Assembly (NCBI RefSeq): GCF_026340975.1
Contig: NZ_JAPEOS010000001.1
Span: forward strand, 952,501-1,016,500
Source: Streptomyces sp. NBC_01214
Lineage (GTDB): Bacteria > Actinomycetota > Actinomycetes > Streptomycetales > Streptomycetaceae
Direction of reading: 5' to 3'
DNA length: 64,000 bases
Below, piece by piece: positions 6,174 to 13,976 of this stretch. A program made the translations under genes and the position numbers. Within the stretch, counting starts at the first letter, position 1. Each line of letters starts with the position of its first letter. Below the pieces are notes generated by a model. It did no database searches and was not told the DNA's origin. It was given only the letters and a program-made list of their open reading frames with translations.

Positions 6174-8888
6174 GTGGCGGGCGAGTCCCCCGACAAGTCG
6201 GTAGATGAAGGAGCGCCGGGGGCGGCGGAGTCGTCCGCGGAGCGTGATCCGAGGCTGTCCGTGTTCCGGCCGCGCGATCCCGAGAGCGGCGCGGCCGCCC
6301 GTGCCGGTGCCGGTGTCGACGTCGATGTCCAGGCCGATGCGGATGCGGATGCGGATGCCGAGGTTGACGCCGGAGCCGGGTCTGTAGCCCGGCCCGGGGC
6401 CGGGGCCGAGTCCAGGGCCGGAGCCAAGTCCGGAGCCAAGTCCGGAGCCGAGTCCGAGTCTGTAGACCAGCCCGGGGCCGGGGCCGAGTCCGGAGCCGAG
6501 TCTGGAGCCGAGACCGGGGTCGGTGCCAAGTCCGGGGCCGGAGCCGGGGCCCAGTCCGGAGCCAAGTCCGAGTCCGGGGCCGGGGGGCGGGATCCGCTGC
6601 GGGATGCAGTGGCGGCATGGGTCGCCTCCGCCGACGACGCCGCAACGGGCGAAGCTGAAGATTCCGCTTCAGCGGACGACGAGGCGAGCACGGACGAGCC
6701 CGACGCCGTCGGGTCCGGCACGCCGGATGCCGCTGCCGAAGCGCCGGAATCCGATCCCGGCTCCGCATCCGATTCCGCTTCCAAGGCCTCCGCCGCCTCC
6801 GCTCCGGTCGTCGCGCCGAAGCCCGCGGCCGAGCAGCCGAAGGCCGAGGAACCCGCGGACAACGAGCGCACCGCCGTCTTCCGTGCCTTCCAGCCCGCCA
6901 AGCCGAAGCCCGCAGTCGAGCAGCCGAAGGCCGAAGAGCCCGCGGACAGTGAGCGCACTGCCGTCTTCCGCGCCTTCAAGGCCGATTCCGTTTCGGCTCC
7001 TGCCGCGGAGCCGTCGAAGCCTGCGGCCGCGAAGCCGGTCGCCGACGAGCCCGCGGACAATGAGCGCACCGCGGTGTTCCGTGCCGTGAAGCCCGCCTCC
7101 GCTTCTGCTCCGGTCCCGGCTGCTGGGTCGAAGCCGGCCGCACCGGCCGAGAAGCCGGCGGACAATGAGCGCACCGCGGTGTTCCGTGCCGTGAAGCCCG
7201 CCTCCGCTTCGGCTCCGGCTGCTGGGTCGAAGCCGGCGGCAGCGGCCGAGAAGCCCGCGGACAGTGAGCGCACCGCCGTCTTCCGCGTTCCGAAGGTGGA
7301 CGCGGCCGAGGCGGAGGCCCCGAAGCCAGCCCCCGCCAAGCCCGCCGCCGCGAGGCCGACCCTGGCCAAGCCGACCGCGGCCGGGCCCGCGGCCAAGCCC
7401 GCCGAGGCCAAGCCCACGGCCGTCAAGCCCACGGCCGAGACGCCCAAGGGCAGCACCTTCGTGCCGCTGCGTCCGGAGGGCAGCGCGCCCACGGCCACGC
7501 CCACGTCTGCGCCCGCGCCCGCGCAGCGGCCGAAGGTTCCGGTGCCGCCCGCCGCCGCGCGGCTCGACCACTCCGAGCGGACCACGCAGCAGCCGCTGCC
7601 GCCCAAGCCGCCGCTCGACATGCTGGCGGACCTCACGAACAACCCGCCCCCGCCGCCGAGCCCGATGCGCACCGCCATCCGGCGGGTCAAGATCTACGCG
7701 CCGCTCGTCGCGCTCCTGGTGGTCATCCTGGCCGTCGTGCAGCTGGTGCGCCCGCTGCCCGAGCCGAAGCTCGTCAAGACCGGCAAGTCCTCGTACACCT
7801 TCGAGGGTGCCAAGCCCCAGCTGCCGTGGCCCTCCGAGGGACAGGCGTACATGGCGGCCGCCGGTCTCGGCACGCTCGGCCAGTCCGGCGAGCAGAAGCC
7901 CGTGCCGATCGCGAGCGTCACCAAGTCGATGACGGCGTACATCATCCTGCGCGACCACCCCATCAAGAAGGGTGAGCAGGGCGCGATGATCGACGTCGAC
8001 AAGACGGCCGAGACCGAGGGCAAGAAGAACAACTCGACCGACAACGAGTCCACCCTCGACACGGTCAAGGAGGGCGACAAGATCTCGGAGTACGACGCGA
8101 TCGCCGCCCTCATGATCCCGTCGGCCAACAACATCGCGCGGCTGCTCGCGCGCTGGGACTCCGGGTCGCAGGAGGCGTTCGTCAAGAAGATGAACGACAC
8201 CGCCAAGGAACTCGGCATGACCAACACGACGTACACGGACCCCTCGGGTCTGGACGCGACCACGGTCAGCACCGCCGAGGACCAGGTGAAGCTGGGCCTG
8301 AAGCTGGTCGAGATCGAGACGCTGCTCGACATCACCAAGAAGCCCAACTGGGTCGACCCGTCCGGCAAGAACTGGCGGAACTGGAACGGCCTCACCGGAC
8401 CCACCGGCGCGCTCGGCATCAAGACCGGTACGACGACGAAGGCGGGCGGAAACCTGCTCTTCGCCGCCCAGAAGAAGGTCGGCAACACCAACCAGCTCAT
8501 CGTCGGAGCCGTCCTCGGCCAGCACAAGCCGGCGATCATCGACACCGTGCTCGCCGCGAGCAAGGAGCTGATGCTCGCCACCCAAAAGGCACTCGACGGC
8601 GCGACCGTCGTGAAGAAGGGCCAGGTCGTGGGCTACGTCGACGACGGTCTCGGCGGCCGGACGCCGGTGGTGGCCACCGCCGACGTGCAGGCGGTCGGCT
8701 GGGCCTCGCTGACCGTGGACATCAAGCTCGCGGACGGCGGGGGCAAGCTGCCGCAGACCGCGAAGGCCGGTACCGAGGTCGGCGTGCTGACCGTCGGCGA
8801 GGGTGCCAGCCAGGTCAAGGTGCCGGTGGCGCTGAAGTCCGAGCTGGCCGCGCCGGGGATCGGCAGCAAGCTGACGCGCGTCGGCTGA
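6174..8888 (+). CDS. D-alanyl-D-alanine carboxypeptidase (S11, PBP5-type) with long repetitive N-terminal arm
   Basis: 904 residues. About 1-500 are low-complexity and cytoplasmic: first Ala/Gly/Ser/Glu repeats, then five copies of ERTAVFR between about 230 and 370, then Ala/Pro/Lys-rich linker. One membrane helix (about 505-524, YAPLVALLVVILAVVQLV) precedes the exported S11 serine peptidase domain, with SVTK (about 580; catalytic Ser and Lys), SAN (about 650) and KTG (about 750). It trims the terminal D-Ala of peptidoglycan stem peptides outside the membrane. The usual family length is about 400, so over half of this protein is extra. GTG 6174 has GGAGGAG just upstream; the longer reading from 6006 lacks a ribosome site. 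A strong hairpin (8909-8938) ends the unit. Confidence 0.9.
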   Translation: MAGESPDKSVDEGAPGAAESSAERDPRLSVFRPRDPESGAAARAGAGVDVDVQADADADADAEVDAGAGSVARPGAGAESRAGAKSGAKSGAESESVDQPGAGAESGAESGAETGVGAKSGAGAGAQSGAKSESGAGGRDPLRDAVAAWVASADDAATGEAEDSASADDEASTDEPDAVGSGTPDAAAEAPESDPGSASDSASKASAASAPVVAPKPAAEQPKAEEPADNERTAVFRAFQPAKPKPAVEQPKAEEPADSERTAVFRAFKADSVSAPAAEPSKPAAAKPVADEPADNERTAVFRAVKPASASAPVPAAGSKPAAPAEKPADNERTAVFRAVKPASASAPAAGSKPAAAAEKPADSERTAVFRVPKVDAAEAEAPKPAPAKPAAARPTLAKPTAAGPAAKPAEAKPTAVKPTAETPKGSTFVPLRPEGSAPTATPTSAPAPAQRPKVPVPPAAARLDHSERTTQQPLPPKPPLDMLADLTNNPPPPPSPMRTAIRRVKIYAPLVALLVVILAVVQLVRPLPEPKLVKTGKSSYTFEGAKPQLPWPSEGQAYMAAAGLGTLGQSGEQKPVPIASVTKSMTAYIILRDHPIKKGEQGAMIDVDKTAETEGKKNNSTDNESTLDTVKEGDKISEYDAIAALMIPSANNIARLLARWDSGSQEAFVKKMNDTAKELGMTNTTYTDPSGLDATTVSTAEDQVKLGLKLVEIETLLDITKKPNWVDPSGKNWRNWNGLTGPTGALGIKTGTTTKAGGNLLFAAQKKVGNTNQLIVGAVLGQHKPAIIDTVLAASKELMLATQKALDGATVVKKGQVVGYVDDGLGGRTPVVATADVQAVGWASLTVDIKLADGGGKLPQTAKAGTEVGVLTVGEGASQVKVPVALKSELAAPGIGSKLTRVG
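6857..7290 (+). repeat. Five ERTAVFR-coding repeats
   Basis: Five copies of a roughly 30-base unit encoding (D)(N/S)ERTAVFR followed by A or V, near 6857, 6948, 7057, 7159 and 7261. The third and fourth are almost identical over about 90 bases (VKPASASAP follows both). They lie in the cytoplasmic arm of the carboxypeptidase. Confidence 0.85.
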
Positions 8889-8908
8889 CATCCGGTGAGA
8901 GCGTGGAT

Positions 8909-8938
8909 CCGGCGCCCCGGGCAACCCCGGGGCGCCGG
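8909..8938 (+). terminator. Strong hairpin after the carboxypeptidase gene
   Basis: CCGGCGCCCCGG, a 6-base loop, then CCGGGGCGCCGG: a perfect 12-bp GC stem starting 20 bases after the stop at 8888 and before the start at 8993. Confidence 0.75.
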
Positions 8939-8992
8939 GCCGCGTCTTGGCCCCAGGGAAGTTCGTGGACTCATGGGTTGGGGAGTGCGGCA

Positions 8993-10972
8993 GTGACCAC
9001 CGCTGAGCAGCAGGGCCGGCGCCCGGAAGCCATCCCGCCGGCCGACGGCGACGGCGCTGCTCCGGCGGTGTCCGCGACCGCCGTGGTCACCGGTTCCGCC
9101 GGGACCACTGGTTCCGCCGGGACCACTGGGTCCGCCGCGCCCGGCGCGTCCGCGGCACCTTCCACGCCCGGAGGCGCACGGCCGCCCCGCGGCCGGCTCG
9201 CCGCCGTTCTCGACGGTGCCCGGCGCCACCCGGTGGTCGTCGCCACCGTCCTCGCCGGGCTGCTGCACGTCGTCTGGTTCTTCAGCTTCGCCAACAGCGG
9301 CGGCGACCTGGCCGCGCAGGACGCCTGGGCCGAGTTCGTCGGCCGCCATCCCGATTCGGCCTACAACCTCGCCTGGTACGGCGGCATGCACCCCGTCTCG
9401 TACAGCGTGGTCTCGCCGTACCTCATGCACATGCTCGGCGTCCGGACCACGATGATGATCGCCGGTACCGTCTCGGCCGGGCTGCTCGCGCTGATCCTGA
9501 CCCGCTGCCGCGGGGCCGTGCGCGAGCCCCTGTGGCCCGCCCTGGCCGGGGTTTACGGCCTGCTCTGCAACGCCCTCTCGGGCCGCGTCACCTTCGGCCT
9601 CGGCGTGATGTTCGCGCTCGGCGCCGTGGCCGCCGTCTTCTGCTGGCCCCGCAAATGGGCGGAGCGGCGCTGGGCCAAGGCCGCGGTGGCGGCCCCGCTC
9701 GCCGGCCTCGCGACCGCCGCCAGCCCCGTCGCCGGGCTCTTCCTCGGGGTGATCGCGGCCGCGCTGTTCCTGAGCGGGCGGCGCCCGGGCGCGTACGCGC
9801 TGGGGCTGGCCCCGGTGGCCGTGGTGGGCCTGTCGGCGTGGCTGTTCCCGTTCTCCGGGACGCAGCCGATGAAGATCGGCTCGGCCGGGCTGCCGTTCGT
9901 GTTCGGGCTGCTGATCCTGTTCCTCGTACCGAGGCGGTGGAAGACCGTCCGGATCGCCTCGGCCGTCTACGCCCTCGGTGTCTTCCTCACCTGGGCGATC
10001 GACTCCCAGGTCGGCTCGAACGTCACCCGCCTGGTGATGCTGTTCGGCGGGGTCGCGCTGCTCGCGGCCCTCCCGTACGAGCTCTCCCGCTCGCGGCGCT
10101 GGTACGCGGTGCTGCTGGCCTTCGTCGGGCTGAACGCCTGGATCACGACCAACAGCGTCACCGACATCGTCCGGACCACCCCGCTGGCCGCCTGGAGCCG
10201 GGAGCTGGCCCCGCTCGTCGACCAGCTACAGAAGGCCGGCGCCGACCGCGGCCGGGTCGAGGTGGTCCCGGCCAGCAGCCACCGCGAGTCCTCCGCCTTC
10301 CCCTCGTACGTGAACCTCGCGCGCGGCTGGAACCGGCAGGCCGACCTGGAGCGCAACCCGCTCTTCTACGACGACACCCTGAGCGCCGACAGCTACCGGG
10401 CCTGGCTGGAGCGCTGGGCCGTGCACTACGTGGTGCTGCCCGCCGACAAACCCGACTCGGGCGGGGAGGACGAGGCGAAGCTGGTGCGCGGGGGGCTCCC
10501 GTACCTCCAGCAGGTGTGGGGCGACGAGAACTGGCTGCTCTTCAAGGTCCAGGAGCCCACCGACCTGGTCGCCGGACCGGCGACCGTGGTGCGGGCGAGC
10601 GCCGACCAGCTGGTCGTCGACGTGAAGCAGCCCGGACGGGTCCTGGTGCGGATCCCGCACTCGCCGTGGCTGGGGCTCGTGGACGCGACGGGCAAGCCCG
10701 TACCGCCGCCGCAGGAGACCTTCGCCTCGAAGGCGCGGGGCGGGAGCGGGGAGGGCGGCGCGCTGCGCAAGCAGTACGCGAACACGGCGGGATGCCTCTT
10801 CAAGGCCGCTCCGGACGAGACCGGGGACGTGTGGACGGAGCTGCTGGCACCGGCGCCCGGGGAGTACCGGGTGGCGGCGAAGTACCAGCTGCCGCGGGGG
10901 ACGCCCTGCCCGGAGGACCTGGTGCACCAGACGCTCGGCCAGCCGAAGCGTCCGGCTCCGCCGCGCCCCTGA
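8993..10972 (+). CDS. Polytopic membrane protein, possibly GT-C-like
   Basis: 659 residues. A disordered Ala/Thr/Gly leader (about 1-70; GSAGTTGSAGTTG repeats) precedes about ten hydrophobic segments between 75 and 420, the first being VVVATVLAGLLHVVWFFSF. The loop after it (GGDLAAQDAWAEFVGRHP...YNLAWYGGMHPVSYSVVSPY) has acidic and aromatic residues in the place where GT-C glycosyltransferases keep a catalytic Asp. A C-terminal soluble domain of about 230 residues (LERWAVHYVVLPAD, WLLFKVQEP, GLVDATGKPVPP) follows. Similar proteins are sometimes labelled MFS transporters, but I see no MFS motif. GTG 8993 is preceded by GGGGAG. A polyprenyl-linked glycosyltransferase or envelope role is inference. 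Confidence 0.65.
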   Translation: MTTAEQQGRRPEAIPPADGDGAAPAVSATAVVTGSAGTTGSAGTTGSAAPGASAAPSTPGGARPPRGRLAAVLDGARRHPVVVATVLAGLLHVVWFFSFANSGGDLAAQDAWAEFVGRHPDSAYNLAWYGGMHPVSYSVVSPYLMHMLGVRTTMMIAGTVSAGLLALILTRCRGAVREPLWPALAGVYGLLCNALSGRVTFGLGVMFALGAVAAVFCWPRKWAERRWAKAAVAAPLAGLATAASPVAGLFLGVIAAALFLSGRRPGAYALGLAPVAVVGLSAWLFPFSGTQPMKIGSAGLPFVFGLLILFLVPRRWKTVRIASAVYALGVFLTWAIDSQVGSNVTRLVMLFGGVALLAALPYELSRSRRWYAVLLAFVGLNAWITTNSVTDIVRTTPLAAWSRELAPLVDQLQKAGADRGRVEVVPASSHRESSAFPSYVNLARGWNRQADLERNPLFYDDTLSADSYRAWLERWAVHYVVLPADKPDSGGEDEAKLVRGGLPYLQQVWGDENWLLFKVQEPTDLVAGPATVVRASADQLVVDVKQPGRVLVRIPHSPWLGLVDATGKPVPPPQETFASKARGGSGEGGALRKQYANTAGCLFKAAPDETGDVWTELLAPAPGEYRVAAKYQLPRGTPCPEDLVHQTLGQPKRPAPPRP

Positions 10973-11023
10973 TCGGGTCCCTGATCGGCCCCTGATCGGG
11001 CCCTCGATCGGGCTCTTGATCGG
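10971..11023. repeat. Five GATCGG boxes spaced 11-12 bp
   Basis: GATCGG begins at 10971, 10983, 10994, 11006 and 11018, embedded in C/T-rich spacers (CCCCT, CTCTT). The spacing is close to one helical turn. The array starts at the stop codon of the upstream gene and ends about 95 bp before the start at 11119. Confidence 0.7.
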
Positions 11024-11118
11024 AATTCTTTGCACATCGGTCCGGGTGCGTTGGTCCGTATATGTGCATACGATCCCAGTAGTCCGATTGGGTGCTTCCC
11101 GAAGGAGTTGACGACGGG

Positions 11119-11322
11119 ATGAACAAAGAGCAGAAGCGGGATGTCCGGGCGGCCATCGCGAGGGCGCAGGAGCAGGCGCAACCGCCGCGCGCTCCGGGAC
11201 ACGGCTTCAGCGGTCCGGTACGGAGCAAGGTCAAGGGCGGACTGCACACCAAGGCCGCGCTCAAGCGGGCCGGCACTCCGCAGGGCGACCGCATCGGCGA
11301 ACGCAGCAGTGGCCTGAGCTGA
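11119..11322 (+). CDS. Small basic protein of unknown function
   Basis: 67 residues, basic and glycine-rich after a charged helix (NKEQKRDVRAAIARAQEQ), ending in KGGLHTKAALKRAGTPQGDRIGE. No membrane segment or known domain. ATG 11119 has GAAGGAG about 12 bases upstream, a little far but the only site. It stands alone between the GATCGG array and a perfect 28-bp palindrome (11335-11362), so it looks monocistronic. Conserved-looking composition and clean regulatory borders support it as a real gene; function unknown. Confidence 0.6.
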   Translation: MNKEQKRDVRAAIARAQEQAQPPRAPGHGFSGPVRSKVKGGLHTKAALKRAGTPQGDRIGERSSGLS

Positions 11323-11334
11323 CCGTGATGGCAC

Positions 11335-11362
11335 AGCCCTTCCGGCCCGGGCCGGAAGGGCT
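11335..11362 (+). terminator. Perfect 28-bp palindrome, terminator
   Basis: AGCCCTTCCGGCCC followed directly by GGGCCGGAAGGGCT, then TTCG. It begins 13 bases after the stop of the small gene at 11322. It would form a hairpin with a small loop. Confidence 0.75.
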
Positions 11363-11460
11363 TCGTGCGCCCCGGGCCGGCGCGGCGCTCAGGCGCGGGG
11401 GCCCGGCGCGGCGCTCCGGCGCGCTGTGCGGGGGCAGCGGTCCTGGGCAGTGGTCCGACC

Positions 11461-11500
11461 GGCGATCGGTCGCGATCCGTCGAGATCCGTCGCAATCCGG
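11461..11500. repeat. Four tandem 10-bp units before the histidine kinase
   Basis: Consecutive decamers read GGCGATCGGT, CGCGATCCGT, CGAGATCCGT, CGCAATCCGG, ending 71 bp before the kinase start. A further GATCCGG lies at 11514-11520. Possible phased protein-binding sites; the core recalls the GATCGG array upstream. Confidence 0.6.
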
Positions 11501-11571
11501 CCGGACCCGATGCGATCCGGCCGAATACAGCCGCTCACCCTCCGGGGCTCGCGCATTACCGTGACGTGACC

Positions 11572-12918
11572 ATGAACGACATGCAGCGCGACGAGCGGTT
11601 GCGGCCGCCCCTGCGGCTGCCCGCCTGGACCTCGACCCTGACCTGGAAGGCCACGGTCTTCATCACCCTCATGTGCTGCGGCCTCGCGGCACTGCTGGGC
11701 TGCCTCGTGCACGGCGCCATGACCCGCCAGACCGTGGGCGTGGCCCGCGAGAAGGCGCTGACCCGGCTGGAACGGGCCATCGAGATCTACGAGGCCGGCG
11801 GGCGCATGCCGCGCGGCGAAGGCATCGACCCTGCGGGCCTGCCGCCGGAGCTGCGCGCCCTGGCGGTCGGCGGCAAGCGCGGCACGGCCGTCGGCAGGCA
11901 CCGCGGCCGGCCCGTGATGTGGGCGGCCGGGCCCGCCGCCCACGGCGGCGCGATAGCCGTCTCCGTGGACTTCCGCGCGAGCGAGCGGACCATCGCCGAA
12001 CTGGACCGGGCCATCCTCGGCTCCTCGGGGCTCGCCATCGGGGCGACCCTCCTCATCGGCGCGTTCGTCGTCACCCGGATCACCCGGCGGCTGCACCTGA
12101 CCGCGCAGGTGGCCCGCCGGATCAGCGCCGGCGACCTCGACGCGCGCGTCGATGACAGCACGCGCAGCAAGGACGAGGTGGCGGCGGTCTCCCGGGCCCT
12201 GGACACCATGGCCTCCTCGCTCCAGGGCAAGCTCGAAGCGGAACAGCGGTTCACGGCGGACGTCGCCCACGAGCTCCGCACCCCGCTGACCGGCCTGAAC
12301 GCAGCCGCCGAGCTCCTGCCGCCGGGCCGTCCGGCCGAGCTCGTACGGGACCGGGTTCGGGCGATGCGCTCGCTGACCGAGGACCTCCTGGAGATCTCCC
12401 GGCTGGAGACGCGCAGCGAACGCCTGGAGCTGGACGCGCACGACCTGGCCGACCTGGCGGCGCGCGCGATCCGTGCCTCCGGCACCGACACGGCCCTGGA
12501 GGTGCGCGGCTCGCGCGGATCCCTGCGGGTGGACACGGACCGGCGGCGCCTGGAGCGGATCCTGGGCAACCTCGTGGCCAACGCGCACAGCCACGGCGCG
12601 GCCCCGGTCACGCTCACGGTCGACGGCCGGACCCTGACCGTGACGGACTCGGGCCCCGGCTACCCGGAGTACGTGCTGACCACCGGACCGCAGCGGTTCC
12701 GTACGGAGGGCACCAGCAAGGGCCACGGGCTGGGCCTGACCATCGCGGCCGCCCAGGCCCGGGTCCTCGGCGCCACCCTTACCTTCCGCAACCGGGAGGC
12801 GGGCGGCGCCGAGGCCCGCGTCACGCTTCCAGGGCCCGCAGGACAGGGAGCAACTGCGCCTCCTCGCCGTCGAGATGGGATTCCAGCTCCCGGCTCATCC
12901 GCTCCACCCGCTCGCTGA
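11572..12918 (+). CDS. Orphan sensor histidine kinase
   Basis: 448 residues. TM1 (about 20-45, VFITLMCCGLAALLGCLV), a short extracytoplasmic sensor loop, TM2 (about 150-172, GLAIGATLLIGAFVV), HAMP (ITRRLHLTAQVARRISAGDLDARV), HisKA with FTADVAHELRTPLTGL (phospho-acceptor His), N box NLVANAHSHG and G boxes DSGPGY and GHGLGLTIA. It autophosphorylates on envelope signals and should pass phosphate to a response regulator, but none is adjacent. The normal end of the ATPase domain (about ARVTLPG) is followed by 30 extra Pro/Ala/Arg residues written through the antisense gene, giving a 98-bp tail-to-tail overlap. The start may instead be GTG 11566. It is a paralogue of the kinase at 42911-44224. Confidence 0.88.
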   Translation: MNDMQRDERLRPPLRLPAWTSTLTWKATVFITLMCCGLAALLGCLVHGAMTRQTVGVAREKALTRLERAIEIYEAGGRMPRGEGIDPAGLPPELRALAVGGKRGTAVGRHRGRPVMWAAGPAAHGGAIAVSVDFRASERTIAELDRAILGSSGLAIGATLLIGAFVVTRITRRLHLTAQVARRISAGDLDARVDDSTRSKDEVAAVSRALDTMASSLQGKLEAEQRFTADVAHELRTPLTGLNAAAELLPPGRPAELVRDRVRAMRSLTEDLLEISRLETRSERLELDAHDLADLAARAIRASGTDTALEVRGSRGSLRVDTDRRRLERILGNLVANAHSHGAAPVTLTVDGRTLTVTDSGPGYPEYVLTTGPQRFRTEGTSKGHGLGLTIAAAQARVLGATLTFRNREAGGAEARVTLPGPAGQGATAPPRRRDGIPAPGSSAPPAR

Positions 12919-13672
12919 AGCCGGCGCCGGGCGCGTCCAGGGCGCGCACCAACTCCTCCTGGAGCCGGGCGATGACGCGGTGCTCGGCGCCCACCCGGAG
13001 GAAGAACTCCCGCATGTGCGGATGCTGTTGCTCCAGGTACGGGAAGAGGCCGGCGTCCTCGCTCCGGTGGTGGAACTCCAGCGAATGGCAGAACGCGAGG
13101 CAGTGCTGGCGCAGTTGCAGCCCGAGCGAGGCCGCCCCGGCGCCCTGCGGCTCTTCGCGCGCGAGTTCCCGTACGAGGGCCAGCTGCGCCCGCAGCCAGC
13201 CGTGCACCTCGAGCAGCTTCCCGGCGATCCCGCCCTCCCGGGCCGGGACCTCGTGCGTGCGCTGGAGCGCGACGACGGGGATCACCCGCCGGGTGCGCGC
13301 CTGGTACTCCCCGTACCCGGGCTCCGCGCGGACGATCCGCGCGAACAGCTCGTCCCGCCGCGCCCCTTGGGCGGGGACGGCGACGGCCTCGTACGTCTGC
13401 GTCCCGGTCTCGACCTCTACGAGGGGACGCGCGAGCAGGTTGTGGTACCAGGCGGGATGCCGGTCGGCCCCGGCGGCGGACGCGACGACGAACAGCTCCC
13501 CGCCGCCCCCGCCGCCGTCCTCGCGGGCGAACCCGAGCGGAACGGTGTGCGGCTTTCCGGACCTGGCGCCGGTGGTGGTGAGCAGGATCAGCTCGGAACC
13601 TTCGATGGGCCCGCCGACCTGGCCGGCGTTCGCCCTGAACTCTTCGATGGCGGTGTGATTGAACGATGACAC
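12821..13672 (-). CDS. Deazaflavin-dependent nitroreductase fused to a hemerythrin-like domain
   Basis: 283 residues with two domains. About 1-140 follow the DDN/F420-dependent nitroreductase pattern: GPIEGSELILLTTTGARSGKPHTVPLGF, ADRHPAWYHNLLARPLVEVE and YQARTRRVIPVVALQR. About 150-280 are a hemerythrin (HHE) four-helix bundle with HxxE-type metal ligands: HCLAFCHSLEFHHRSED, then EHRVIARLQEELVRAL, then LESHLDGEEAQLLPVL. The first half should bind F420 or a flavin, the second a non-haem di-iron centre that could sense or handle oxygen or NO. The start is GTG 13672 with GAGGAA about 11 bases upstream. The last 98 bases overlap the convergent kinase. Confidence 0.85.
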   Translation of the reverse strand: MSSFNHTAIEEFRANAGQVGGPIEGSELILLTTTGARSGKPHTVPLGFAREDGGGGGGELFVVASAAGADRHPAWYHNLLARPLVEVETGTQTYEAVAVPAQGARRDELFARIVRAEPGYGEYQARTRRVIPVVALQRTHEVPAREGGIAGKLLEVHGWLRAQLALVRELAREEPQGAGAASLGLQLRQHCLAFCHSLEFHHRSEDAGLFPYLEQQHPHMREFFLRVGAEHRVIARLQEELVRALDAPGAGFSERVERMSRELESHLDGEEAQLLPVLRALEA

Positions 13673-13864
13673 GGAGTGTGTAATTCCTCACGGTGTGTGT
13701 GCGTGCGACGGCAGCGAAACAACCGAGGGAGATCACCCGTAGCCGGTGGCGTACATGCCCATGGGCCCGGTCCTTCAACAACAGGTGCCTGCCCAACCAC
13801 CGCCCGGCCCACATCTCAGTAGGCGGCGTCACGCGACACGTGCGCCATGTAACCACAACGCAAA

Positions 13865-13898
13865 GGGGCCCCGCGATCGATATCGACCGCGGGGCCCC
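13865..13898 (-). terminator. Terminator of the tRNA-Arg gene
   Basis: GGGGCCCCGCG, 12-base loop, CGCGGGGCCCC: an 11-bp stem just past the tRNA 3' end. On the minus strand it is followed by TTTGCGTTG. Confidence 0.75.
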
Positions 13899-13903
13899 GT
13901 CCG

Positions 13904-13976
13904 TGCCCTCGGCAGGATTCGAACCTGCGACACCGGCTTTAGGAGAGCCGTGCTCTATCCCCTGAGCTACGAAGGC
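13904..13976 (-). tRNA. tRNA-Arg (anticodon CCT)
   Basis: 73 nt on the minus strand. The acceptor stem GCCTTCG pairs with CGAGGGC; D-arm TAGCTCAGGGGATAGAGCA; anticodon stem CGGCT/AGCCG with loop CTCCTAA, so the anticodon is CCT and reads AGG; T-arm GCAGGTTCGAATCCTGC; discriminator A. CCA is not encoded. tRNA genes of this kind are frequent integration sites for actinobacterial elements, but I see no integrase or flanking direct repeat nearby. Confidence 0.95.

Noticed and set aside
6669..8924. Long antisense frame over the carboxypeptidase gene
   Set aside because: Arg/Gly/Leu-rich low-complexity text with no motif; the sense strand carries SxxK, SxN and KTG.
8993..10972. MFS transporter annotation for this membrane protein
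   Set aside because: No MFS motif A or 12/14-helix repeat is visible, and there is a large C-terminal soluble domain.
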